This document shows positions 8,798 to 18,047 of a DNA stretch of 64,000 nucleotides, in pieces (position 1 is the first letter of the stretch; each line of letters opens with the position of its first letter). The stretch covers positions 9,424,001 to 9,488,000 of the forward strand of contig NZ_CP107772.1 in assembly GCF_036345155.1 (NCBI RefSeq), given 5' to 3'. Source of the DNA: Streptomyces sp. NBC_00582. GTDB lineage: Bacteria > Actinomycetota > Actinomycetes > Streptomycetales > Streptomycetaceae. The notes under the pieces were generated by a model that saw only the letters and a program-made list of their open reading frames with translations, made no database searches and had not been told where the DNA came from. The position numbers and the translations under genes are program-made.

Positions 8798-11157
8798 GCG
8801 CTCCACCGTCCCCGTCCGTCGTCACCGGCGACCGGCCGCTGCGCCGCCGGGTAGTCGTCCGGGGAGTGGTGCAGGGCGTGGGCTTCCGGCCCTACGTCTA
8901 CGGCCTCGCCACCGAACTCGCCCTCGTCGGGCATGTCACCAACACCCCGGAGGGCGTCGTCGCCGAGGTCGAGGGCAGCGGCGCGGCCGTGACCCGGTTC
9001 TGCGAACGGCTCGCGGTCCAGGCGCCGCCGCTCGCCGTGGTGGAGTCCGTCCACCACGAGGAGCTGCCCGCCACCGGAGGAGAGGCGTTCACGATCCTCG
9101 CCTCCCGCACCGACGGTCCGGCCCGCACCCTGGTCTCCCCGGACACGGCCACCTGCGCCGACTGCCTCGCCGAACTGGCCGACCCCGCCGACCGGCGCCA
9201 CCGCCACCCCTTCGTCAACTGCACCCACTGCGGCCCGCGGTTCACCATCGTCACCGGCGTCCCCTACGACCGCGCCCACACCACCATGGCCGGCTTCCCG
9301 ATGTGCGCCGACTGCCTCCGCGAGTACGGCGATCCGGCCGACCGGCGCTTCCACGCGCAGCCCGTCGCCTGCCCGGCCTGCGGGCCCACGCTGCGGCTGA
9401 TCGCCCCGGCCGCCGTCGGTGATCCGATCGCCGGGGCCCGCGAACTGCTCGCGGCCGGCGCGATCCTGGCCGTGAAGGGCCTCGGCGGCTACCACCTGGC
9501 CTGCGACGCGACCGACGGCACGGCCGTGGCGCTGCTGCGGCGGCGCAAGGCCCGAGGTGACAAGCCGTTCGCCGTCATGGCCCGCCGTGCGGCCGACATC
9601 GAGCACCTCGTGCGGCTCGGACCCGAGGAAAGGCGCCTGCTCGAAGGCGGCGTCCGGCCCGTCGTCCTGCTGCGGCGACGCCCGCACCCGTCGTACGCGG
9701 CCGGGGGGCCGTGGCCCGCCGAGGCCGTCGCGCCGGGCAGCCCCGACCTCGGCGTGATGCTGCCGTACACCCCCCTGCACCATCTGCTGCTCGGCCTGCC
9801 CGGGGACCCGGACGGGCCCCGGCTGCTCGTCATGACCAGCGGCAACGTGTCCGGGGAGCCGATCGTCACCGACGACACGGAGGCCCTGGAACGGCTCGCG
9901 CACCTGGCCGACGGCTGGCTCACCCACGACCGGCCCATCCATGTGCCCTGCGACGACTCCGTGGTCCGCGTCTGCGACGGCGAGCCGCTGGTGATCCGCC
10001 GTTCGCGCGGCTACGCCCCCCTGCCGGTCACCCTGCCCCTGCCCGTCCGGCCGGCCCTCGCCGTCGGCGGGGACCTGAAGAACGCCTTCTGTCTCGGGGC
10101 CGGCCGCAAGGCCTGGCTGTCCGCGCACATCGGCGACATGGACGACCTGCGCACCCAGGGCGTGTTCGAGGGCGCGGTGGAGCAGTTGGAGTCGATCACC
10201 GGTGTCCGGCCCGAGCTCCTGGCCGCCGACCGGCACCCCGGCTACCGCTCCACCGGGTGGGCCGACCGCGCCGCGGCCGGGCGGCCCGTGGCGCGGGTGC
10301 AGCACCATCACGCGCATGTCGCCGCCGCGATGGCCGAGCACGGGCTCGACGGCACCCGCCCGGTGATCGGCGTCGCCTTCGACGGCACCGGCCACGGCGA
10401 CGACGGGGCGGTGTGGGGCGGGGAGTTCCTGCTCGCGGACTACGACGGCTTCACCCGGTTCGGACACCTCGCATACGTCCCTCTGCCCGGCGGCGACGCC
10501 GCGGTGCGCCGCCCGTACCGCATGGCGCTGTCCCATCTGCGGTCCGCGGGCCTCGACCGATCGCCCGACCTGCCCTGCACACTGGCCTGCCCTTCCGAGG
10601 AACTCGCCGTACTGGAAAGGCAGTTGGAGCGCGAGCTGAACTGCGTGCCCACCTCCAGCATGGGCCGGCTCTTCGACGCCGTGTCCTCGCTCGCCGGTGT
10701 GTGCCATCGGGCCGGGTACGAGGCACAGGCCGCCGTCGAGCTGGAGGCGGCCGCCCTGCGCGCGCCCGACGGCGACACCACCGCGTACGACTTCGTCCTG
10801 CGCGCGCCGGAGCAGGGCGAGCCGGGTGCCGTACGGGCCGATCCGGCCCCCGTGGTCGCGGCCGTCGTCCGCGACCTGCGCGCCGGCCGTCCGCCGGCCC
10901 TGGTCGCGGCACGCTTCCACCGGGGCGTGACGGGGCTGGTGCGGCGGATGTGCGCGCTGGCCCGGGAGCGGCACGCGCTGGACACGGTCGCCCTGACGGG
11001 AGGCGTCTTCGCGAACACCCTGCTCTCGGCGGCGTGTGCCGCAGCCCTGCGCGAGGACGGCTTCACGGTCCTGCGGCACCGCCTGGTGCCGCCCAACGAC
11101 GGCGGTCTGGCGCTGGGTCAGCTCATGGTGGCCGCGCGGACGAGGAACACCGACTGA
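8794..11157 (+). CDS. hypF: HypF, carbamoyltransferase for CN ligand synthesis
   Basis: The 787-aa protein converts carbamoyl phosphate to carbamoyl-adenylate and passes the carbamoyl group to HypE. Domains in order are an acylphosphatase domain (RGVVQGVGFRPYVY, residues about 20-105), four CxxC zinc knuckles (CADC, CTHC, CADC, CPAC), a YrdC-like domain (KGLGGYHLACDATD) and a Kae1-like carbamoyltransferase domain with VQHHHAHVAAAM and TGGVFANTLL motifs. Length is normal. The GTG start overlaps the hypB stop as GTGA; the frame extends farther upstream, but that part is a shadow of hypB. It lies 43 bp before hypC. Confidence 0.96.
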   Translation: MSAPPSPSVVTGDRPLRRRVVVRGVVQGVGFRPYVYGLATELALVGHVTNTPEGVVAEVEGSGAAVTRFCERLAVQAPPLAVVESVHHEELPATGGEAFTILASRTDGPARTLVSPDTATCADCLAELADPADRRHRHPFVNCTHCGPRFTIVTGVPYDRAHTTMAGFPMCADCLREYGDPADRRFHAQPVACPACGPTLRLIAPAAVGDPIAGARELLAAGAILAVKGLGGYHLACDATDGTAVALLRRRKARGDKPFAVMARRAADIEHLVRLGPEERRLLEGGVRPVVLLRRRPHPSYAAGGPWPAEAVAPGSPDLGVMLPYTPLHHLLLGLPGDPDGPRLLVMTSGNVSGEPIVTDDTEALERLAHLADGWLTHDRPIHVPCDDSVVRVCDGEPLVIRRSRGYAPLPVTLPLPVRPALAVGGDLKNAFCLGAGRKAWLSAHIGDMDDLRTQGVFEGAVEQLESITGVRPELLAADRHPGYRSTGWADRAAAGRPVARVQHHHAHVAAAMAEHGLDGTRPVIGVAFDGTGHGDDGAVWGGEFLLADYDGFTRFGHLAYVPLPGGDAAVRRPYRMALSHLRSAGLDRSPDLPCTLACPSEELAVLERQLERELNCVPTSSMGRLFDAVSSLAGVCHRAGYEAQAAVELEAAALRAPDGDTTAYDFVLRAPEQGEPGAVRADPAPVVAAVVRDLRAGRPPALVAARFHRGVTGLVRRMCALARERHALDTVALTGGVFANTLLSAACAAALREDGFTVLRHRLVPPNDGGLALGQLMVAARTRNTD

Positions 11158-11200
11158 TCCCACCCACACCCACATCCCCATCCACAGCGAGGAGAGGCCC

Positions 11201-11499
11201 ATGTGCCTGGCGGTACCCGGCAGAGTGCTCGACATCGAGGAACGCGACGGCACCCGGATGGCCACCGTCGACTTCGGCGGGGTGGTCAAGGAGGTGTGCC
11301 TGGAGTACCTGCCCGACCTCCAGGTCGGCGAGTACGCCATCGTCCACGTCGGGTTCGCCCTGCAACGGCTCGACGAGGAGTCGGCGAAGCAGACGCTCGA
11401 ACTCTTCGCCGAACTCGGCATGTTGCAGGAGGAGTTCGGCGACGCCTGGGAGATGGCGGCGGCCGAGGCGGGCCGGGACGTGGTGGGGGAGGCGGGGAA

Positions 11500-11503
<4 letters not shown>
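11201..11503 (+). CDS. hypC: HypC, hydrogenase maturation chaperone
   Basis: The 100-aa protein starts MCLAVPGRV: Cys2 is the conserved HypC residue that binds iron and contacts the large subunit during Fe(CN)2CO assembly. The beta-barrel core and the C-terminal helix ([15 protein letters not shown]) are complete. With HypD it forms the scaffold on which the cyanide and CO ligands are attached. GAGGAG at 11189-11194 gives a well-placed ribosome site, and 43 bp separates it from hypF. Its stop overlaps the hypD GTG start. Confidence 0.95.
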
Positions 11504-12622
<1,119 letters not shown>

Positions 12623-12630
<8 letters not shown>

Positions 12631-13696
12631 CACGACCGCTCTCCCCGCCCTCGACGTCGAGGGGTGGACCTGCCCGGCGCCCCTGCGCGAGCGGCCCCGG
12701 GTCGTCATGGGCCACGGCGGCGGTGGCGTCCTCTCCGCCGAACTGGTCCAGCAGATCTTCGCCCCGGCCTTCGGCGGCGAGACGCTCGCCCAGCTCGGCG
12801 ACTCCGCCGTGGTCTCCCTCGGTGGCGCCCGGCTGGCCTTCTCCACCGACTCCTACGTGGTCCGCCCGCTGTTCTTCCCCGGCGGCAGCATCGGCGACCT
12901 GGCGGTCAACGGGACCGTCAACGACCTCGCCATGAGCGGCGCCCGCGCCGCCTACCTCTCCTGCGGCTTCATCCTGGAGGAGGGCGTCGAACTGGACACG
13001 GTCACCCGGGTCGCACAGGCGATGGGCGCGGCCGCGCGCACCGCCGGGGTCGAGGTGGTCACCGGGGACACCAAGGTGGTGGAGGCCGGCCACGGCGACG
13101 GGATCTTCGTCAACACGGCAGGCATCGGGGTCGTCCCGGCGGGTGTCGACCTGCGTCCGCAGCGGGTCGTCCCCTCGGACGTGGTGATCGTCAGCGGTGC
13201 CGTCGGCGTCCACGGCGTGGCGATCATGAGCGTCCGGGAGGGCCTGGAGTTCGGGGTGGAGATCGCCAGCGACTGCGCACCGCTCGGCGGTCTGGTCGAG
13301 GCGATGCTCGCGGTCACCCCCGACCTGCACGTGCTGCGCGACCCCACCCGGGGCGGCCTGGCCGCCGCGCTCAACGAGATCGCCGGCGCCTCCGGCACGG
13401 GGGTCGTCCTCCAGGAGCGGGCCGTCCCGGTCCCACCGGCCGTGGCCAACGCCTGCGCCATCCTCGGCCTCGACCCCCTGTACATCGCCAACGAGGGCAA
13501 GCTGGTCGCGTTCGTCCCGCGCGAGCACGCCGACGCCGTCCTCGCCGCGATGCGGGCCCATCCGCTCGGTGCGGACGCCGTGATCATCGGTGAGGCCGTC
13601 GAGGCGCACCCCGGCATGGTCGTGGCGCGCACCGGGCTGGGCGGCACCCGCGTGGTGGATCTGCCGATCGGGGAGCAGCTGCCGCGCATCTGCTGA
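12623..13696 (+). CDS. hypE: HypE, carbamoyl dehydratase (CN ligand donor)
   Basis: The 357-aa protein belongs to the PurM-like ATP-binding family and ends PRIC: the final cysteine (Cys357) is the residue carbamoylated by HypF and dehydrated to thiocyanate. Other signs are [15 protein letters not shown] and RDPTRGGLA. The TTG start at 12623 is rare, but a GGGAGG site at 12608-12613 sits 9 nt upstream and the overlap with hypD fits the tight packing of the operon. The next in-frame ATG (12709) would delete about 28 residues. A hairpin terminator begins at the stop codon, so this is the last gene of the hydrogenase operon. Confidence 0.94.
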
Positions 13697-13731
13697 GGAA
13701 GGGCCCGGTCCGCTCCGACCTGACCCTTCCT
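13696..13731 (+). terminator. Hairpin terminator after hypE
   Basis: AGGAAGGG (13696-13703) pairs with CCCTTCCT (13724-13731), with an inner GGTC/GACC stem (13707-13710 with 13717-13720) and a following GAAAAA tract. It starts at the hypE stop and closes the hydrogenase operon. Confidence 0.75.
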
Positions 13732-13772
13732 GAAAAACCGTGTTAAAAGCCGGTATGACCGGATCGCTGTCC

Positions 13773-13778
13773 TATGGT
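13773..13778 (+). promoter_or_regulatory. Candidate -10 box for a leaderless mRNA
   Basis: TATGGT lies 6 nt before the GTG start of the thymidylyltransferase gene, the spacing expected when transcription starts at the first codon. The -35 region is weak. Inferred from spacing only. Confidence 0.4.
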
Positions 13779-13784
13779 GATTCC

Positions 13785-14705
13785 GTGCGTGGAATCCTGT
13801 TGGCCGGAGGTACCGGCTCCCGACTCTGGCCGCTGACCCGCTCGGTGTCCAAACAACTGCTGCCGGTCTTCGACAAGCCGATGGTCTATTACCCGCTGTC
13901 CACCCTCGTGATGGCCGGCGTCCGGGAGATCCTCGTCATCACCACCCCCGAGGACCAGGGCCAGTTCCGCCGGTTGCTCGGGGACGGAACCCGGCTCGGA
14001 CTGCGCCTGGAATACCGGGCGCAGAAACGTCCGGAGGGAATCGCCCACGCCTTCGTGCTGGGCGCCGAATTCATCGACGGGGAATCCGTCGCCCTCATCC
14101 TGGGCGACAACATCTTCCACGGCAGCGGACTCGGCACCCGGCTCGCCCGCCACGAGGACCAGGCGGGCGGCCGGGTGTTCGCCTACCAGGTGGCCAATCC
14201 CTCGGCGTACGGCGTGGTGGAGTTCGACGAACGGGGCCGTGCGGTCTCCATCGAGGAGAAACCGGCCCGGCCCCGGTCCCGCTACGCCGTCCCCGGGCTG
14301 TACTTCTACGACCACCGCGCCGTGGACATCGCCCGGACCCTACGGCCCAGCGCCCGGGGCGAGTTGGAGATCACCGACCTCAACCGCGCGTATCTGGAAG
14401 CCGGGGAACTCCAGGTCACCCGGCTCGACCGGGGCACCGCCTGGCTGGACACCGGAACCTTCACCTCCCTGGTCCAGGCCTCGGAGTTCGTCCGGGTCAT
14501 CGAGGAGCGCCAGGGCTTCAAGGTCGGCTGCGTCGAGGAGACGGTCTGGCGGGCCGGCCTGATCGACGACGACCGGCTGCGGGAACTGGCCCGGCCCCTG
14601 CTGAAGAGCGGATACGGCCGCTATCTGCTGGGTCTGCTGGAGGACCCCCGGGAGGTCGCCGTGGACCGCGGGGACGAGGACCGACTGAGGAGGGCGGGCG
14701 TGTGA
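13785..14705 (+). CDS. Glucose-1-phosphate thymidylyltransferase-like nucleotidyltransferase
   Basis: The 306-aa protein has the RmlA nucleotide-binding loop ([15 protein letters not shown]), the [17 protein letters not shown] sugar-phosphate region, LGDNIF and EEKP motifs, and a GTAWLDTG segment typical of dTDP-glucose synthases. It would join dTTP and glucose-1-phosphate to make dTDP-glucose. GTG 13785 was chosen because the family starts right at this MRGILLAGG position and a TATGGT box (13773-13778) lies 6 nt upstream, which fits a leaderless mRNA; ATG 13755 would add 10 residues. The stop overlaps the next gene (GTGA). No rmlB or rmlD is present in the window, so later dTDP-sugar steps must be encoded elsewhere. 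Confidence 0.88.
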   Translation: MRGILLAGGTGSRLWPLTRSVSKQLLPVFDKPMVYYPLSTLVMAGVREILVITTPEDQGQFRRLLGDGTRLGLRLEYRAQKRPEGIAHAFVLGAEFIDGESVALILGDNIFHGSGLGTRLARHEDQAGGRVFAYQVANPSAYGVVEFDERGRAVSIEEKPARPRSRYAVPGLYFYDHRAVDIARTLRPSARGELEITDLNRAYLEAGELQVTRLDRGTAWLDTGTFTSLVQASEFVRVIEERQGFKVGCVEETVWRAGLIDDDRLRELARPLLKSGYGRYLLGLLEDPREVAVDRGDEDRLRRAGV

Positions 14706-15307
14706 GACCACTCGGGATCGAAGGGGCGTGGGTGGACACGCCCCGGGTGTTCACGGACGACCGGGGCCGCTTTCACGAGTGGTTCCGGAGCGAGACCTTC
14801 AGTGAGGCGGTCGGGCACGGCTTCACGTTCGAGCAGGCGAACTGCTCCCGTTCGGTGCGCGGCACCCTCCGCGGCATCCACGGTGCGGCGGTGCCGCCGG
14901 GCCAGGCGAAGTACGTCACCTGTGTCGGCGGCGCCGTTCTCGACGTCGTGGTCGACATCCGGCTGGGTTCCCCGACCTTCGGGACCTGGGAGGCGGTGCG
15001 CCTCGACGACACGACGCATCGCTGCGTCTATCTCTCGGAGGGGCTCGGGCACGCCTTCATGGCGCTGGAGGACGACTCCACCGTCGTCTACCTCTGCTCC
15101 CGGGGATATGCGCCGGAACGTGAGTTCGGTATCCATCCGCTCGACCCGGCATTGGCCATCGCCTGGCCCGAGGATCTCACCCCCGTCCTTTCGGGAAAGG
15201 ACGCCGCGGCGCCCACGCTGGCGGAAGCGGAGCGGAAGGGGCTTCTGCCGTCCTTCGAGGAATGCGCGGCATACCGCGGAAGCATGGCCGGTGAATCACC
15301 CCGGTGA
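14702..15307 (+). CDS. dTDP-4-dehydrorhamnose 3,5-epimerase-like protein
   Basis: The 201-aa protein is a cupin of the RmlC type. Visible family signs are [11 protein letters not shown], the LRGIH segment with the catalytic-type histidine, [25 protein letters not shown], and the GHAFMAL/YLCSRGY block near the dTDP-sugar site. The family epimerises C3 and C5 of dTDP-4-keto-6-deoxyglucose, but 3- or 5-specific variants occur in deoxysugar pathways; the residue after the histidine (GIHGA in place of the usual LHYQ) makes a variant plausible. The GTG start overlaps the upstream nucleotidyltransferase stop by 4 nt, so the two form one unit. Confidence 0.82.
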   Translation: MRPLGIEGAWVDTPRVFTDDRGRFHEWFRSETFSEAVGHGFTFEQANCSRSVRGTLRGIHGAAVPPGQAKYVTCVGGAVLDVVVDIRLGSPTFGTWEAVRLDDTTHRCVYLSEGLGHAFMALEDDSTVVYLCSRGYAPEREFGIHPLDPALAIAWPEDLTPVLSGKDAAAPTLAEAERKGLLPSFEECAAYRGSMAGESPR

Positions 15308-15466
15308 CGCCGGTCGGGTGATCCTCATGGTCGAGACGGGTCGAGTATTAGTCATTTTTTCATAGCGGGTGGAAGGGATGAGGTCGTTCATGGCCGAAGG
15401 AGACATGACGGCCGAGCGGAACCGATGCGCGCCGTCTGATCCCTCCCCAACGTGAGGAAGGTTCTC

Positions 15467-16468
15467 TTGAACCGTAGAACTATCCGAATCGCCCGCCTGA
15501 AGTCCGCCACCATGGTGACGACGGGCGCGGCCGCGGTGGCGCTGAGCGTCGTTCCGAGCACGGCGGCCATCGCCGACGCGATGCAGGCGCCGACCGCCGG
15601 TCGCCTGGTGGTGCAGGAAGTCCCCCAGGGCGTGACCCAGGCGGCTGTGGCCGACGCGGTCCGCCGGGCTGGTTCCGACGGCCGGGCGACGGTGCAGTCG
15701 TACGGCGGCCGGACCGCCGCGGACAAGGACCGCAACCCCCATCACCACGTCCAGCAGGGCGCCCGAGGCCCGCAGGGTCCCAGGGGCCCCCAGGGCCCCA
15801 GGGGCCACGACGGCAGGCCGGGCAAGCCCGGCCCGCAGGGCGCCCAGGGAGCTCAGGGTGCCCAGGGCGCACGGGGTGCTCAGGGGGCCCAGGGTGCTCA
15901 GGGCGCCCAGGGTGCTCAGGGGGCCCAGGGTGCTCAGGGCGCCCAGGGTGCTCAGGGTGCCCAGGGCGCGACTGGTGGCACCGGCGGCACTGGTGTGCAG
16001 GGTGCTCAGGGCGCGCAGGGTGCCCAGGGCGCGCAGGGTGCTCAGGGCGCGACTGGTGGCACCGGCGGCACTGGTGTGCAGGGAGCTCAGGGCGCTCAAG
16101 GTGCTCAGGGAGCTCAGGGTGCTCAGGGCGCTCAAGGTGCTCAGGGAGCCCAGGGTGCTCAGGGAGCGCAAGGCGCTCAGGGAGCCCAGGGTGCTCAGGG
16201 AGCCCAGGGTGCTCAGGGAGCCCAGGGTGCTCAGGGCGCGACTCTCACCACGTACATCGTGACCGCGGCCGGCTCCACCACGGCGACGGCCGCCTGCGAC
16301 ACCGGAGACCTCGTCACCGGCGGCGGATTCATCGCGTCCACCGGTTCTCCCGGCTCCAGCCAGCCGGTCCAGATCACCGGTACGCAGCAGGGATGGCAGG
16401 CCACGCAGACCGGCACCGGGGGGATGGCCCTGACCGCCTTCGCGGTCTGCGCCAACGTCGCGCCGTAG
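15467..16468 (+). CDS. Exported collagen-like protein with Gly-Ala-Gln repeats
   Basis: The product (333 aa from TTG 15467) starts with basic residues and a hydrophobic segment ending around AAIADA, consistent with a signal peptide. A linker (about residues 35-97) includes HHHVQQ. Then come 54 uninterrupted Gly-X-Y triplets, encoded at 15758-16243. The first few are GPQ/GPR/GRP/GKP; almost all the rest are GAQ, broken twice by [12 protein letters not shown]. The C-terminal 75 residues form a small beta-rich domain with two or three cysteines (ACDTGD, VCANV). GAGGAAGG at 15454-15461 points to TTG 15467; GTG 15452 would add five residues. Collagen triplets form triple helices, so a secreted trimeric surface or matrix protein is likely. 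The neighbouring sugar genes may modify it. Confidence 0.82.
   Translation: MNRRTIRIARLKSATMVTTGAAAVALSVVPSTAAIADAMQAPTAGRLVVQEVPQGVTQAAVADAVRRAGSDGRATVQSYGGRTAADKDRNPHHHVQQGARGPQGPRGPQGPRGHDGRPGKPGPQGAQGAQGAQGARGAQGAQGAQGAQGAQGAQGAQGAQGAQGAQGATGGTGGTGVQGAQGAQGAQGAQGAQGATGGTGGTGVQGAQGAQGAQGAQGAQGAQGAQGAQGAQGAQGAQGAQGAQGAQGAQGAQGAQGATLTTYIVTAAGSTTATAACDTGDLVTGGGFIASTGSPGSSQPVQITGTQQGWQATQTGTGGMALTAFAVCANVAP
15758..16243 (+). repeat. Tandem 9-nt repeats encoding collagen-like triplets
   Basis: A 486-bp tract of 9-nt units, mostly GGNGCNCAG, encodes 54 Gly-X-Y triplets. Third bases vary between units (GGT/GGC/GGA, GCT/GCC/GCG), so the repeat is less perfect in DNA than in protein. Two longer near-identical blocks each carry the [12 protein letters not shown] interruption, which points to block duplication. 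Copy number is likely to vary between strains. Confidence 0.9.
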
Positions 16469-16487
16469 TCCCGGATGAAGTGAGCAC

Positions 16488-16514
16488 GTGCCCCGAGGGT
16501 CCCCCTCGGGGCAC
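16488..16514. terminator. Bidirectional hairpin terminator
   Basis: GTGCCCCGAGGG (16488-16499) pairs perfectly with CCCTCGGGGCAC (16503-16514) around a 3-nt loop. It lies between the convergent collagen-like and glycosyltransferase genes and can serve both strands. Confidence 0.8.
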
Positions 16515-16520
16515 CGCCGG

Positions 16521-17798
16521 CTACACGAGCAGTTTCCCCCCGCAGCGCGCGGCGCCCTCCTTCATCGCGATCAGGTTGGCGACGACGTACGAGATGTCGT
16601 TCTCCGAGTGCCACTCACTGGGGAAGTAGGTGACCAGGCGGGAGGACTGGAAGCGCGCCTCGATGTCGGGGACGAAGGCACGGTACTGGTCGTCCGTGTA
16701 GTACCAGAACGAGTTCTCGTTGTAGTACGCCACGTGCGTCGGATCCTGGTATGCGCCGCGGCCGTCGGAGCTGGCCGTCATCGTGAGCAGCATGCCGCCG
16801 GGTGCCAGCAGCCGGTACAGCTCGTTGATCAGCGGCACCTTCGCGGGGACGTACTCGAGGAAGTTCACCGCCCGGACCAGGCCGACGGAGTCGTCGGGCA
16901 GGTCCAGTTCCCCGGGCAGCGTCGCGACGATGTCGACGCCCTCGCCGGCCCGTCGGTCCACACCCGTGTAGCCCGGAGGCTTGCGGTGCGCCGAGCCGAG
17001 GTCCAGGGCGAGCAGTCCGCGTCGATGCGTCCAGGCGAGCGCGTTGGCCTCGATGTACTTGTCGTACAGGGTGACCGTCTCGCGCTGGATGTGCGCGTTG
17101 ATCTCCGGATCGCACTGGGTGTTCGCGGAGTGGACCCGCTGGAGGTACAGACAGCGGTTGATGTGGTGGAAGTCGCCGAGGTGGAACAGACGGCACATCA
17201 GGTCCTGGTCGTCCAGCACCGTGCGCGACGCGTCGTACCCGCCCGCCTTCTCGTAGCTCTCCTTGCGGAAGGCCCGCACATGGTTCGGCGCGTACCAGAT
17301 GTACGCGACGTTGTGCGGCGTCGGCGCCAGGGACACGACCTGGAGCAGCCGGCGGCCGTCGACGGTCACGTCCTCGTACTGCCAGCCGAACGTCTCGTCG
17401 AAGCGGGTCTCGTCCCGCCCGCCGTCCTCGGTGATCTGCGCGGTGTTGCTGTAGACGAAGACCGCCTCGGGATGCGCGTCGAACGCCTTGCCCAGCTCCG
17501 CCAGGCATGCCTTCGCCAGCAGGTCGTCGTGGTCCAGTTCCACGAGGATCTCGCCGCGGGCCAGCTCACACGCCCTGCGCTTGGCGGCGCCGACGCCCGT
17601 GACCTCGTCCGCGATCACCACCCGGATGCGTTCGTCGGGGTGCTCCGGCCGCCACCGGGCGCCGTTGTTGAGCAGAACGATCCACTCCCAGTCCGGACAG
17701 GTCTGCGCCTGCAGTGTCGCCAGACACTCGTCGAGGAAACGGGGCCGGTGGCTCGGGGTGAAGACGGAGAACCTCGGGGTGGCGGTCGACGTCGTCAT
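16521..17798 (-). CDS. Family 2 glycosyltransferase fused to a SAM-dependent methyltransferase
   Basis: The 425-aa protein (ATG at 17798, AGGGAG ribosome site just upstream) has two parts. Residues about 8-240 are a GT-A fold: FSVFTPSHRPRFLDECLATL at the start, then the metal and sugar-nucleotide motif LVELDHDD. Residues about 260-425 look like a class I methyltransferase: LLALDLGSA as motif I, then SVGLVRAVNFLEYVPAK and LLAPGGMLLTMT. The likely role is transfer of a sugar, followed by methylation of the sugar or its acceptor. It converges on the collagen-like gene and lies near the dTDP-sugar pair, so those are possible partners. A 192-nt upstream extension of the frame lacks conservation and was dropped. 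Confidence 0.82.
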   Translation of the reverse strand: MTTSTATPRFSVFTPSHRPRFLDECLATLQAQTCPDWEWIVLLNNGARWRPEHPDERIRVVIADEVTGVGAAKRRACELARGEILVELDHDDLLAKACLAELGKAFDAHPEAVFVYSNTAQITEDGGRDETRFDETFGWQYEDVTVDGRRLLQVVSLAPTPHNVAYIWYAPNHVRAFRKESYEKAGGYDASRTVLDDQDLMCRLFHLGDFHHINRCLYLQRVHSANTQCDPEINAHIQRETVTLYDKYIEANALAWTHRRGLLALDLGSAHRKPPGYTGVDRRAGEGVDIVATLPGELDLPDDSVGLVRAVNFLEYVPAKVPLINELYRLLAPGGMLLTMTASSDGRGAYQDPTHVAYYNENSFWYYTDDQYRAFVPDIEARFQSSRLVTYFPSEWHSENDISYVVANLIAMKEGAARCGGKLLV

Positions 17799-18047
17799 CT
17801 GCTGCTCCCTGCGTGGCTCGCGGACGAGGGGGGCGACGCCGGTGAAATCCCGGACCCCCGCCGGTACTTGGCATGGCCGGCGGCGGTCCGCAGCCGGGCC
17901 GCCGCCGTTTCCGCCGAGGCTACGAGCCGACCCCGGCGAGGGAGCCGTACGGCAGGCGGTGGGGGGTGCGGACCACCCGAATGCACGCACGCGGGGACGC
18001 CCGACCGCGAGGTCACCCTGTCCGTACGGCCTGCGTCGTCGGGGTCC

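Noticed and set aside
15378..15455. A possible 25-aa ORF just before the collagen-like gene
   Set aside because: The purine-rich tract is too close to the ATG to be a ribosome site, and the product shows no feature.
15758..16243. Regular short repeats that could be mistaken for a CRISPR array
   Set aside because: Units are 9 nt, contiguous, in frame, and encode Gly-X-Y; there are no spacers and no cas genes.
13785..17798. Secondary-metabolite deoxysugar cluster
   Set aside because: No polyketide, peptide-synthetase or further deoxysugar genes occur nearby; only RmlA and RmlC-like are present.
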